A stretch of DNA of 64,000 bases from Osedax fenrisi (GCA_964019155.1 OZ025244.1:9934944-9998943); one strand, 5' to 3'. Positions 26,383-39,041 are shown, numbered from the stretch's first letter. Program-made: numbers and translations. The notes: generated by a model not told the origin, from the letters alone.

Positions 26383-26884
26383 TAATTGCAGGTTTATCTA
26401 ATGAACTACAGAAAAAGCTGAAATATAGACTTGCTAGCAAAAAGTGCAACCAGATATGGATTGGAAATAAGTCATGAAAAGAGAAAGATTTTGGCCAATG
26501 ATCAGTTAATAATAATAATTTGACAATAAACATGTTTAGAAAAATCTAGAATAAATCAAATCATTTAAATATCTTGGTGTTGCACTAACGGACAATGCTA
26601 ATAACAAAAAACGAAATAGCAATAAGAATCGCTTCATCCTTTCAGCATAAGAGCTACATCCAAATTCATAATTGTAATATTGGAATGGAGACGCAGAGAA
26701 ATAAGTTTTAAAATTAAACCTCTAAAACTCCTTAATTCTATTTACTCGAAACATATGTTTCCATATATGGACTGTTCTCGAAGAATTTATACAACCATTG
26801 AATGCGTGTGTATACAAATAACATATAATACTGTTAAACATCACCTACAGACAACGAAAGACAAATGTATATATCTATGAGCAA

Positions 26885-27345
<461 letters not shown>

Positions 27346-27359
27346 ATAAATCACATACA

Positions 27360-27612
27360 CACACTATAGTCTACTGAGGTATAGATGTGCGCGCGTATAT
27401 TAATAAAGCACACACGCGCGCGCACACACATACACACACGCGCACACGCGAGCACTAATCTACTAAGGTAGTTAATGATACATGACGTAATCCTACAGCG
27501 AATCCTTGGAACGTGCCAACCGATTCTATTAGCGCATGCTCTAATCGATTTTTGATGTTAAACAAGCCACGCCCCCTCGACGGCTTCGGTAACGCCCATA
27601 ACGTACACTAAT

Positions 27613-27670
<58 letters not shown>

Positions 27671-27960
27671 TAGTGCTATAGCTTACGAGCGTGTCAGGTA
27701 TACTAAGCGTAATAGATACACGACGGCGGGGCGGGCGGGGCGTTGGTGGGGGCCGTCCTATTGTTTACCGCTAGAGGGGTTAACGTAGGTCATGGGTCGT
27801 AGGTCATAGGTGGAGGCTGTGGCTACTGGTACCGGTGAGATGCATTAGTGCGTGTACTAATGCACGCCTTAGTCGCGCGTACGTCACTATTCATAATAGA
27901 ATGTCGCTTAAAAAAGTAAACGATAGCGCTAGGATTTATCGCGCTAATTAAGGTGCAGTG
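27360..27960. promoter_or_regulatory. GC-rich island with Sp1-like boxes, nuclear-receptor half-sites and a (CA)n run
   Basis: The block holds GCCACGCCCCCTC, GGCGGGGCGGGCGGGGCG (GC boxes), an (AC)n run at about 27614-27668, a direct array of AGGTCA-type half-sites (27787-27813), inverted GCATTAGTGCGTGTACTAATGC at about 27842-27863, and several CG-rich words. No exon could be assigned to it. A promoter or enhancer role is inferred from composition alone. Confidence 0.4.
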
Positions 27961-27983
27961 TTCTACTAATGAATTTATAAATA

Positions 27984-27988
27984 TCACA

Positions 27989-28053
<65 letters not shown>

Positions 28054-28248
28054 ATATATTTGTATAATATAATATATGATTATAAAAATGATAACATTTA
28101 TGAAAAATAAATATTTCGTTCACTTTAATTAATATTGATCTATATATTAATATTTTAAATATATATATAATCAATCAATTGACCGAGGTAAATGTTTATT
28201 TATTTTTCAAAAACTTTCTGTTATATGATAATAAAATATAAAATACAC

Positions 28249-28322
<74 letters not shown>
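27984..28322. repeat. (TA)n tracts with a (TG)n end
   Basis: TA runs at 27984-28060 and 28257-28306, the second passing into TGTGTG to 28322. Between them is plain AT-rich sequence. Confidence 0.85.
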
Positions 28323-28323
<1 letters not shown>

Positions 28324-28492
28324 ATATGTATACGTGAAAGGTAATAATCAATATGATGAATCATCACCATGCAATTATTACATATGAATACGTAGGCTTA
28401 CATTATAGATGTAAAATGGTATATATGTTATATATTGTACAGGTATAAATAAATATATAAATAGGTATATATGTAGTATATATTCATAATTA

Positions 28493-28748
28493 CCCGTGTG
28501 GCTCAGTGGCTAAGGCGTTAGACACACAGGCAGGGTCGTAGGTCGCGGGTTCGAGCCTCGTCCGGCGGACGACGTCCGCGGACCATTCACATAGGTCTTA
28601 AAATAATATTTAGAAGTGATATTATATAATTGCGTATACATAAATGATAGGCTCTCGTTAAAACCACGGATGCCTTAGCATGATAGCGGCTTCGAAGGGA
28701 CATCAGAGCCATATGCATATAAACATATGGTGAAAATGTCATCTAATT
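28493..28748 (+). mobile_element. tRNA-derived SINE, copy A (3' end cut by a MITE)
   Basis: Box A TGGCTCAGTGG (28499-28509) and box B GGTTCGAGCC (28548-28557) are spaced as in a tRNA. The tRNA-unrelated body follows (TAGGTCTTAAAATAATATTT, GGCTCTCGTTAAAACCA, CGGCTTCGAAGGGACATC). The body stops at ATCTAATTA, where a CCCAGC terminus begins. Related copies: 35079-35370 (minus), 38126-38425, 61080-61330. The pol III promoter would be internal. Confidence 0.85.
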
Positions 28749-29231
28749 ACCCAGCTAACAGTAAGAGCAGCATAACAGCAGCATAATAGCAAATCTGATA
28801 ATAATAGCAGCATAATAGCAGCATAATAGAATTACAAATTAATAGCAGCATAATATACATACTACAGCAGCATAATAGCAGCATAATATACACAAAAACA
28901 AATTGTATAATAGCAGCATAATAGCAGCATAATATAGATACTACAGCAGCATAATAGCAGCATAATATACACAAAAACAAACTTTATAAAAGCAGCATAA
29001 TAGCAGCATAATATACACAAAAACAAACTTTATAAAAGCAGCATAATAGCAGCATAATATACATACTACAGCAGCATAATAGCAGCATAATATACACAAA
29101 AACAAACTTTATAATAGCAGCATAATAGCAGCATAATATACACAAAAACAAACATTATAATAAGTTAAATTTTGAATTTAAACCTTGACCTAAGTTTAAT
29201 AATAATACTAATCTTTGGTAATAATCGTAGA

Positions 29232-30085
29232 GAGCCAATAATATTATGTATTATTTATGTGACGATATATATTTATCGTCCCAATTTACTCGTTTTACTT
29301 ATATAATATATATTCTTCTATTCAACAATTAAGGAGTAGAGTAAGGAGAGTACATTGATACAAGGTTATAATTAATTATATTTAATATTATATATTGTAG
29401 CATGATATAAGATAAATATAATGTAACTTAATATTTAAATATATATTTTATATATATTTTATTATATATATTAATATATATATATAAATATATATAAGTT
29501 ATAATAAGTTAATATTAATTTATAATACAAATTTATTATAACAATTTTTAAATTTTAAAATAATACTTTTAATTTTTTTAATTTTACTTTAAATAGGTTA
29601 ACATATTAAAAATAATATTAATTCGAGTGCTTTATATTATTAATTAATATTATTTTATGAGCCAATAATATTATGTATTATTTATGTGACGATATATATT
29701 TATCGTCCCAATTTACTCGTTTTACTTATATAATATATATTCTTCTATTCAACAATTAAGGAGGAGAGTAAGGAGAGTACATTGATACAAGGTTATCATT
29801 AATTATATTTAATATTATATATTGTAGCATGATATAAGATAAATATAATGTAACTTAATATTTAAATATATATTTTATATATATTTTATTATATATATTA
29901 ATATATATATATAAATATATATAAGTTATAATAAGTTAATATTAATTTATAATAAAAATTTATAATAACAATTTTTAAATTTTAAAATAATACTTTTAAT
30001 TTTTTTAATTTTACTTTAAATAGGTTAACATATTAAAAATAATATTAATTCGAGTGCTTTATATTATTAATTAATATTATTTTTC
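29232..30085. repeat. 427-bp tandem duplication
   Basis: Two nearly identical units, 29232-29658 and 29659-30085, both starting GAGCCAATAATATTATG. Differences are a few bases only. Each contains GACGATATATATTTATCGTC, a 20-bp near-palindrome. The close identity in AT-rich, fast-changing DNA indicates a recent event. Confidence 0.9.
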
Positions 30086-31097
30086 TATGGAATACAATAA
30101 CTTGTAAGGAAAATGTGTAGCATTACATTAATGAATAATATATATATATATATATATTACAATTTATATATGCATGTATGCATACATGCATGTATAATAT
30201 CAATATTACAATTTACAAAATCCTTATAATACTTATAAAATTAACTTATATGGAAAAAGTATGTAATAGTTATAATATACTATTTTATATAAATATATTT
30301 ATTATATATGTTATGTGGATTCAATTAATTTGAAATGATTTTTATTAATTCATTTTATTTCATTTGAATTTAATTTTATTATTCCATTTGAATTGTTTTT
30401 ATGTAATTTGAATTGATTTAATTCATTTGAAATTAATTTATTTCATCTGAATTGAATTTAATTTTGTTGTAATATCTAGAATAATTCTTCACTGATCTGC
30501 ATATACATATATAGCAGTGAAATTTACCCGCATGCCTCATATTTAGATCATATGATCCTCCCACATATTTATTCTATAATTTCTAATATTATTATGTCTC
30601 GATTTTTGATTGTTTGCTTATTAGATCTATTATTTATTAATTATAGCTATTCATTATACTACATTGCTAGTATATATAAAATAAATTATAGCTAAAATAC
30701 AAAAAAATGTAGAAAAATATTATGCAAAATATTTCAAATAATAGTGGAAAAATATTTGTATAATATTCCAACAAATATTTTAAAAAACACAACAAATAAT
30801 TCAAAATATTACAAAATATATTTTGTTAAATATAATATTTATATAATTATAATATCTTAATATAGTTACATTTCAACAATTAGTTGAAAATATATAAAAT
30901 ACAAAAAAATTTTAAAAATAGTTTCAACAAATTGTTTATAAATATTTCACATTTTTTATAATATATCAATAAAGTTCCACGAAACATTTAACATGAAAAA
31001 TCATTTGAATGGCAAAATGTATATGTGTCGATTTTGTTAGTCAAACTAATATAACATTCCCCCGGTTATCTAGTTAACTCCACACAGACACACACAC

Positions 31098-31142
<45 letters not shown>

Positions 31143-31237
31143 CTTGAAGTACAATACTTTATTAGAATTTGTCTAACTTATATCAAAGTTTTTCCAAAGA
31201 TTTCGCAAAATATTTAAATAAATATGAACACAGATTT

Positions 31238-31280
<43 letters not shown>

Positions 31281-31860
31281 TATAAATATTTAATATTATG
31301 TGCTATAGAATATTATAATACTTTTTAGGTTCGAAGAGAGCAAAATGTCATCAATTCAAATTCTAAGGTTATTTCTATACATATATGTATATTTGTGTAT
31401 TACACACTGTGTAGGCATATATATTTATATTATATAATATATATAATATTAGTAATACAACTCATAAATGAAATACAAGTTATTTATGCGAACAGTTAAT
31501 ATTTATGAATTATAAAATACCCATTATCACTATTTATTTATTTATTTAATAAATATAATATATATTACCTAACATTATTTCATAATTTATTATTATTCTT
31601 TATTCACTAACACAAATTTATAATATAATTAGATTGATCTTCTTATTAAAATTCTTCCTTTTTACATATTTTTAACTATTACAGCTAATGATGAAATATA
31701 AGAAATGTGATTCATAAGTGTATTTATGAGAATATATGTGAATATATATTTTAATGTAATAAAGTTTTATTATAATACATACTACTTATTTATTAATATA
31801 TATTTTATATTGTAAGAATATTAGATAAATAATTAGTAATATAATGTTAATGTTAACACA
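30086..31860. other. AT-rich interior of the CCCAGC element
   Basis: Holds repeated ATTTGAATT/AATTTGAA words at 30310-30470, (TA)n at 31099-31140 and 31241-31280, and CATGCATG-type palindromes near 30170. No coding signal. Confidence 0.5.
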
Positions 31861-32451
31861 AGAGCAATATCATTAGCAGCATACTATACTTTTAATGGAA
31901 GCATACTATAGTTTTAAGGGCAGCATAATAGAATAACAAATTAATGGCAGCATAATATCAACATAATAGCATTTATAATAGCAGTATAATATACTTTATA
32001 ATAACACCATAGTAGAAGTATAATAGACTGTATAATGGTAACATAATAGCATCATAATATAATTTCTAATAGCAGCATAAAAGCAGCATAATAGCAGAAT
32101 GATAGCAGCATAAAAGCAGCATAAAAACAGCATAAAAGCAGCATAAAATCAGAATAAAAGCAGCATAATAGCAGCATGATAGCAGCATAAAAGCAGCATA
32201 AAAGCAGCATAATAGCAGCATAAAAGCAGCATAAAAGCAGCATAATAGCAGCATGATAGCAGCATAAAAGCAGCATAACAGCAGCATAATATCAGCATAA
32301 AAGCAGCATAAAAGCAGCATAAAAGCAGCATAATAGCAACAAAATCAAACTTTATAAGAGCAGCATAACAGAACAATGTAAACATTTGCGGCTATTATGT
32401 TATTCTATTATGCTGCTCTTATGCTGCTCTTACTGTTAGCTGGGTAGATAG

Positions 32452-32510
32452 AACTTATAAGTTCCTGGATTGGATGAGAGGACTCCACCAAAATAACAAT
32501 AACAATACCT
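32452..32510 (+). mobile_element. SINE 3' end fragment
   Basis: AAGTTCCTGGATTGGATGAG, AGGACTCCACCAAAATAACAATAACAATA matches the SINE tail at 38360-38425. It lies just right of the CCCAGC terminus at 32444, while the left terminus cuts a SINE body, so the element may have landed in one SINE; the junction bases do not match cleanly. Confidence 0.65.
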
Positions 32511-32580
32511 ATAGTTTATGAGCGACTACTTAACTATACAGGTAAGGTATGAAACATACTTCAGTACGCATACATGTATT

Positions 32581-32824
32581 CCCAGCAAACTGTAAGAGCA
32601 GCATAATACCAGCATAATAGACATTTAAAATTAATAGCAGCATAATATCAGCATAATAGCAGCATAACAGCAGCATAACAGCAGCATAATATCATTACAA
32701 ATTAATAGCAGCATAATAGCAGCATAATATACATTTAATAGCAGCATAATAGCACAATGTAAACATTTGAGGCTCTAGCATTTGCTGTTATGCTGCTATT
32801 ATGCTGCTCTTACTGTTTGCTGGG
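32581..32824. mobile_element. Short CCCAGC-terminal MITE
   Basis: A 244-bp element from CCCAGCAAACTGTAAGAG to CTCTTACTGTTTGCTGGG, bordered by TT. The interior is AGCAGCATAA units plus a GTAAACATTTGAGGCT segment shared with 6617-6782. Confidence 0.85.
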
Positions 32825-33012
32825 TTTATTTGTCGGTAATGGATGGCGATCATTGATGAGAATCTGTATACCGGATAATAAACACTAGCTCAGTAACGCA
32901 TAGGATAGGGTAACGAATCATAGCAGATGATTATCTGATTCGCGATCCTTTTATTATAAAAATATTTGAATATTTTATTTTATTGATCTATTAATTAATA
33001 TTCCATAATATA

Positions 33013-33062
<50 letters not shown>

Positions 33063-33267
33063 CAGAATCTGGTATAAGAACCCGGGTAGATATTGAAGCA
33101 AAGCTATTGATCATCCCTTGAAAAAAAAATGTTGAGTATAGTAATAAAAACAAATTAACTATGGAGATTGTATTCAAATTGTAATTGTAAAATATAAGTA
33201 TTATAAAACTTTAAAACAAAAAATTTAAAAAAATTGTTATAAATGAATTTAAAATTTATAACAGTTG

Positions 33268-33319
<52 letters not shown>

Positions 33320-33726
33320 GTTATGGTAATTAATTATTACATTGAATCTGTTTTATTATTGAAAAGAAAATATTTGTTATGCATATTATTATCTATGATT
33401 TTTCTAACGAAATTTTAACAACTACTCGAAATAGTGTAATTCAACTGTGTCTTACATGAAACATGAACAGCGCCTCCTACATAGGTTCCATTTAGTAAAC
33501 AAATGTGTTGTTTGTAATGAAAATCATCGTATCAAACTGTACACTTTGAAAATGTAAAATAAAATGTTTTAAATTAAAATTTATATAATGAAAACTAAGT
33601 GTTCATTACTAATATATAATTTTTATTAATTTTTCATTTTGTATCTTCATTATATTTTCGGGTTTTTTTTAATTGTTTTTGTTGTAGAAAATGTGGGTTA
33701 TTATATATATATATATTTCAAATACA
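32825..33726. other. AT-rich stretch with two (TA)n runs
   Basis: TA runs at 33013-33058 and 33270-33314. The block 33490-33620 is the second copy of the repeat at 7540-7672. No gene. Confidence 0.6.
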
Positions 33727-34078
33727 CAGTCAACTCCCGATAAGTCGGACACGCAAAGGACCGGGAAAAGTGTCCGACTTAGCGAGATTTCAGACTTATC
33801 CGAGATTCAGAATATCATGCGAATACGACATGAAATGCGCAGCGCGAGTTAAAGGGTTACCGAAATGTGGAATTATGCAAAAATCAATAACATAACATGT
33901 TGTATTTAATAATATTACTTACTAAAATTATAATATACATTATTTAAAGTAAACTTTTCTGACAATTTATGAAAATTCCGACTTATCCAATATAAAAATC
34001 ATAAAAATGTAAATAATATGTGTCCGACTTATCGAGAAGTCCAACTTATCCTTAGTCCGACTTACCGAGAGTTGACTG
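33727..34078. mobile_element. Tc1/mariner-pogo-like MITE, copy 1
   Basis: A 352-bp element beginning CAGTCAACTCCCGATAAGTC and ending CCGAGAGTTGACTG, then TA. The words AAGTCGGAC / GTCCGACTT repeat several times inside both ends. CAGT termini and TA targets are typical of Tc1/mariner/pogo elements. No transposase. Confidence 0.8.
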
Positions 34079-34079
34079 T

Positions 34080-34545
34080 ACTATAATATAAAATTAATAA
34101 TTCATTATTATTACAGATTTTAAAATGGGTATTATATTATTTTTGTTTGTTCTGTATTATATTTTTGTTTTATATATATTTTGTATATATGTTTCAAATG
34201 TATTATATTACTAAAATACAATATTAATAATTTACTATTATTTCAGATTATAGTGATAAGTATTATATTGTTTGTTTCGTAATATTATTGGTTTATTTTG
34301 TTATTAACGTGTTATGTTTTTGTATAGGTATATTGGTTTATTTTATTTTTAACGTGTTCTGTTTGTATATATATATAAACATATGTTTAAAAGGTAGTTT
34401 ACAATTAAAATATAAAATTAATAATATACTATTATTACAGATGTTGATAAGTATTACATTATTTGTTTGTTTCATTCTAGTATTGGTTTATTTGATTTTT
34501 TAACATGTTCTGTATATAATATATTTAAAATGTATCATTTAAATA
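34080..34545. repeat. Three diverged tandem units with acceptor-like TTATTACAG
   Basis: Units near 34080, 34213 and 34405 share AAAATATAAAATTAATAATA, CTATTATTACAGAT, GATAAGTATTA and TTTGTTTGTTTC. The repeated pyrimidine-rich TTATTACAG resembles a 3' splice site, but no exon follows any copy. A 71-codon frame in it is not credible. Confidence 0.55.
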
Positions 34546-34599
34546 TTAAACGATATAATAAATAATCTATTACTAATATATTAGTAATATATACAGGGG

Positions 34600-34930
34600 T
34601 ATATGTATACAGGGTAAAATATAAGAAGAATTATATAAAGTTAAAGTAGAAATTGAATATTTCAATGCCACTTACAAAATAATGTATTTTATTTTATTTT
34701 CGATTATTTTTCGTTTATTTTTTACTATATGATTTATTTCTACTTTCGATTATTTATATTTATGTTTACGGTAACTGTAAAACGTTTTAATTTCTTTAAT
34801 TTTTTAATTTCGTATTATTCTTTTTTTATTTCTATAACGTATGTTATCGTTAGCAAATATTTATACTTTATACTTTAGATTATATTTTCGACTATGTATT
34901 TGCTTAAATAAATTATCAATCAATTATCAA
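34600..34930 (-). repeat. Unclassified interspersed repeat (relative of 25055-25430)
   Basis: In reverse complement it matches the insertion in the APE-type LINE, including TTTACAGTTACCGTAAACAT and GTAAGTGGCATTGAAATATT. Confidence 0.55.
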
Positions 34931-35078
34931 TATTTTATATTTTTGTTATAAATATATTCTTAATATAAGCTATGTATAGATTCTGAATATCCTTCCATGT
35001 ATTAATTCAATATTTAGGAAAAATAAATATTAATATCCATTCATTGATAGATATGTAAACATACGCAAATGTCACGTG

Positions 35079-35370
35079 TATGTTATTGTTATTGTTATTT
35101 GGTGGAGTCCTTTCATCCCATCCAGGAACTTAGATGAAGTTTACACTTATAACTATATATGGCTCTAATGTCTCTTCGAAGCCGTTCTCATATTAAGGCA
35201 TCCATGGTTTAACGAGAACCGATCATTTATGTATACACCATTATATAAGATCACTTCTAAATAATATTTTAAGACCCATTATATAAAATTAATGAATGGT
35301 CCGGACGAGGCTCGAACCCGTGTCCTACTGCTTGTGTGTCTGACGCCTTAGCCACTTTTCACGTGTAGTT
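35079..35370 (-). mobile_element. tRNA-derived SINE, copy C
   Basis: On the minus strand: box A AGTGGCTAAGG region, box B GGGTTCGAGCC, CTCGTCCGGACCATT, the common body, AAGTTCCTGGATGGGATG, and a tail of AATAACA units. The 5' end (35355-35370) is diverged. Confidence 0.85.
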
Positions 35371-35921
35371 ACTATATATCTATAATAGTGTCTATAAATA
35401 GTAACTAATAACACACGGAAGCCGTTACACGCGTGTGTGTGTGTAGCTGTAATTATAGATGTTCTCTTAGTATCCCTAATGTATGTTATGTGTTCTACGT
35501 AGGACATAGCATTGATACGTCACGTGTGGTATGTCACGTGAGCGCGAATAGCAATGCATCACGTGATCGATGTATAATGCTTACGCGCGTGCGCTTTATT
35601 AATGTATAAATTATCAGATATAGCCTGTACCTATAGGTAGCTATCGTCGTGCGTTGTATTGCAATCACATATTTCATATTCTCATTTCGTATTAAGTGTA
35701 TAACACACAGGTATAATATACACATATATTATAATATATATATATATATATATGTATAATATATCGAATTGTTTTCACTATGTAAGAGTAGTATTCCTCG
35801 AAGCATACGTTACGTCGTACAGCACTGAATATCATTATCATAATAACAATAGAATATTTTATGAATAATTTCGTTAGATTTTTATATTAAAAATCTATCG
35901 ACTCGCACTATTTAAAATACA

Positions 35922-35975
<54 letters not shown>

Positions 35976-36012
35976 CACATTAACATTCCATTCATATATA
36001 TATATATATTTA

Positions 36013-36063
<51 letters not shown>

Positions 36064-36240
36064 TATAATATATAGGATATATCCTCAATTACAATATTCT
36101 TACCTGTATATACGATTGTATACAATCGTTCTAGTAATCTTCTTAGATTTGTATACATAACAATAATATTTATTAAATTACCATAGTAATATATTAATAT
36201 ATTTTGCAATATAGTAATAATAGTGTAAGCTTGCATGTTA

Positions 36241-36295
<55 letters not shown>

Positions 36296-36960
36296 ACATG
36301 TAATTAACTTATAATGAATACATGCTCAATACTAAAAATAATAACTCTTCATAAATATATAGTTCATCGCTTATTTTAAGTTTGGTTCAAATGAATTACA
36401 AATATTAGATATTTTCATAATTTATTTTTTACAATTTAAGAATTCACAAACTATAAAACTCTCATGAATTATTATAATAATTCATTATATATACCATATA
36501 TGGTTATGTTACCATATATTTACTATATTCAATGCATATATTTCATGAAATATGATTTCGTTATAATAATATTTTTGTAATATACAATTTCCTTATGACT
36601 GTGATATTGTATGGAAATATGCTATTCCAAGTTAGAATTTATAACTATTGTTTGCAACCATATCTTTCAATATAAATACTTTTATTATTATGATTAGTAT
36701 TATAATATATAATATAAGTACCATATTAGGTATGTATATATATATATATATATATATAGTTTAATTTACAGTGGATACATCAATAACATATGGGTTTAAC
36801 TACAGTTAATACATATATGTATGTATTGCCATGCATAGTAATCCGAAGATATGATAAAGCGATTTCAATTATAAATAATACTATAAAACAAATACGTGTA
36901 TAGACAAATATACGCGATGATGGAATAAGAAACGAAAGAAAGTTCTCGAATATTCTACAC
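35371..36960. other. Stretch with (TA)n runs and short E-box-bearing patch
   Basis: A GC-richer patch at 35420-35660 has several CACGTG words. (TA)n at 35730-35750, 35925-35970, 36000-36060 and 36243-36288. No gene recognised. Confidence 0.5.
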
Positions 36961-36964
36961 ACCA

Positions 36965-37341
36965 GGCGGCGCTATCTTCACTCAATTTCCGGTGCGCTGT
37001 ATCTAAATAGTACTCGTACCCGCCGCTAGGATCGCGCTCGACTCGATCATCAATTAAGACGCCAGTTAAAACATTTATTCCGCTCGACTCGACGCCGGCC
37101 GCCGGGTCAAAGTTAACCGAGCGCCCGGGTGATGACGTCATCGCAAGACGTTTACACGCGCCGGTTACGTAATAAGGCCGCGCGTGTTGTGACGTAACTA
37201 TGATTGCGTAGTCATCAGAAGCGATAGCTGGCGGTGCTTCCGTCGTCGTGGTTGTTGTTACAGTCGTAGCGTTATTCTATTAGGAGTAGCGACTGTACTG
37301 TACTGTAGATTGTCATGGGTGTCCTCGGGCTAGAGTGTCGG
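36965..37341. promoter_or_regulatory. CpG-rich island with a full CRE palindrome
   Basis: Among the most GC-rich blocks between the two genes. It holds TGACGTCA (37133-37140), CGCTCGACTCGA twice, GTTACGTAATAAGG, CCGGCCGCCGGG and TGTGACGTAACTATG, and ends at a (GTA)n array. A minus-strand 60-codon frame of mixed composition starts inside the CRE; I cannot match it to a family. A promoter is the more likely reading. Confidence 0.4.
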
Positions 37342-37584
<243 letters not shown>

Positions 37585-37913
37585 GTGGTGGTAGCGGTGG
37601 TAGTGGCGATGGTAGTTATGATGGTAGCGCGACGTGTGCGGTAACCAGTGAGTTAATTACGCACCGATAATAAGCGCACCAAGCGCACCATACTGCTGCG
37701 CGTGCGTCGTACAACGAATATAGGTGGCAGCAGCGGTCCGCGTGTGCACATGTCCTCTAACATTAATGTAAATTAATAGACATTTCATTAGATGTCCTTG
37801 TATGTGCACATACCAGTATACCATGGTATACCGTATATGGTCGCATGTGTCCTTGTGTCATCGATGTTAATATTGACATTTGATTATTTAGTTCCCCAAG
37901 CCTACATTGTAAG

Positions 37914-37947
<34 letters not shown>

Positions 37948-37950
<3 letters not shown>

Positions 37951-38125
37951 GAATGAATGAAATCAGTTTATAATAAAGCTTAATGAGGATCAGTGAAAGC
38001 GATAAGCTTTATTGATACCTCCTGACAGTATTTGCAGTGCCATATATCATAATATTCATTCGGAATCAAATAAACATAATACAATAATAATTCAATAAAT
38101 AACACCCAAATAATGTGTATATAAT
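37948..38125 (-). repeat. Interspersed repeat with (TGAA)n end (relative of 7080-7365)
   Basis: On the minus strand it reads GGAGGTATCAATAAAGC..., AAACTGATTTCATTCATTCA, like the copy at 7278-7365. A SINE follows directly on its right. Confidence 0.5.
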
Positions 38126-38425
38126 AACTGCCTATGTGGTTCAGTGGATAAGGCGTCAGACACAAAAGCAGTAGGACACGGGTTCGAGCCTCGTCCGGAC
38201 CATTAATTACTTTTATAAAATGCGTCTTAAAATATAATTTAGAAGTGATCTTATATAATTGCGTATAAATAAATGATCGGCTCTCGTTAAAACCATGGAT
38301 GCCTTAACACGAGAGCTGCTTCGAAGGGACATTAGAGCCATATATATTATAAGTGAAAACTTTATCTAAGTTCCTGGATGAAAGGACTCCACCAAATAAA
38401 AATAACAATAACAATAACAATATAT
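38126..38425 (+). mobile_element. tRNA-derived SINE, copy B (most complete)
   Basis: Box A TGGTTCAGTGG (38137-38147) and box B GGTTCGAGCC, then CTCGTCCGGACCATTAATTA, the body (TCTTAAAATATAATTTAGAA, GGCTCTCGTTAAAACCATGG, GCTTCGAAGGGACATTAGAG), AAGTTCCTGGATGAAAGGAC, and a tail of five AATAACA-like units. This copy shows the family layout best: tRNA head, unique body, short tandem tail. Confidence 0.9.
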
Positions 38426-39007
38426 ATATGATCTTTGAACGTTATATTTTATAAAATCGTGTTATATATAACAAAATTATATGACTCTTAATTCGGCATC
38501 ATTTCTAATCTCGGATACAATTTTCCAATATTATTTTCATTTATGCAAATATCTATCTATAGATGCTTTATTGAAATCTAGAAAATAAAATAAAATCATA
38601 TATATCCGAGGTCAATCATTGAAATCTTCTCAATCATTAATCAACTTAACTTTTCATCTGTTATATATATTAAATAGTTCGGAATAATAAATCTTACATA
38701 TAGGTATAGATTACATGTATATCATAACATGTAAATATATACATATATTATAACATGTATATACATACATGTTATAATAGTATACATGTTAACTGCTACG
38801 TGTATCTTCTCCGTGTAGAATATATAATGATGTATAAGTCACGTGACAAGACAACTCCATTGTTGCACCTATAGGTGCACATCTACTATATTGTATACAC
38901 GTGTGTACACTATCAGTGCAATCATGTACACATTAGTGCACACACCACTATCGAATTATGTCTATGTATTTGTCGTAGAACATTAATATATTAATTATTA
39001 TAACGCT

Positions 39008-39041
<34 letters not shown>

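Larger units (their letters stand above)
23719..26880 (+). pseudogene. Decayed APE-type LINE with two later insertions
   Basis: The start reads MTIGTWNVRTLKGIAKLREL, the N-terminus of an apurinic-like endonuclease. Then come IYAPTSDYGDNVIEEIYESI with KTPTKEFLIAI (endonuclease), DEQYGFMTNRSIVDKY and a degraded HNYIDFxISFDRVWHDML (RT motif A), DPFSTT-stop-GVRKG (RT motif B region), and after the insertions ATRYGLEISHEKRKILA plus remnants of the late RT domain (about 26400-26720). Many stops and frameshifts show it is long dead. A repeat (about 25055-25430) and a complete MITE (25558-26382) interrupt the RT. The style is RTE/CR1-like; the clade is uncertain. Confidence 0.75.
28750..32444. mobile_element. 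3.7-kb element with CCCAGC termini and AGCAGCATAA arrays
   Basis: The left end is CCCAGCTAACAGTAAGAG at 28750; the inverse CTCTTACTGTTAGCTGGG ends at 32444. TA borders both sides. Directly inside each end is a long array of AGCAGCATAATAGC-type units (28765-29155 and about 31875-32420), some joined by ACACAAAAACAAACTTTATA. The middle holds a 427-bp tandem duplication and (TA)n runs and no recognisable gene. Smaller relatives with the same ends are at 6617-6782 and 32581-32824. The Leu/Cys-rich frames on the minus strand are repeat artefacts. Whether it is one element or two truncated ones is open. Confidence 0.55.

Noticed and set aside
28493..28570. Functional tRNA gene
   Set aside because: Boxes A and B are present but the copy continues into a body shared with three other loci, with variable anticodon-arm sequence, so it is a SINE head.
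32052..32385. Three overlapping Leu/Cys/Tyr-rich minus-strand frames resembling membrane proteins
   Set aside because: They are different frames of the AGCAGCATAA array inside the CCCAGC element; the same happens at 28747-28980.
36881..37141. Minus-strand frame MTSSPGRSVNFDPAAGV... as a definite gene
   Set aside because: Its composition is mixed and it is uninterrupted, but I match no family, it lies in a CG-rich promoter-like block and starts inside a CRE palindrome. Kept only as a possibility in the findings.
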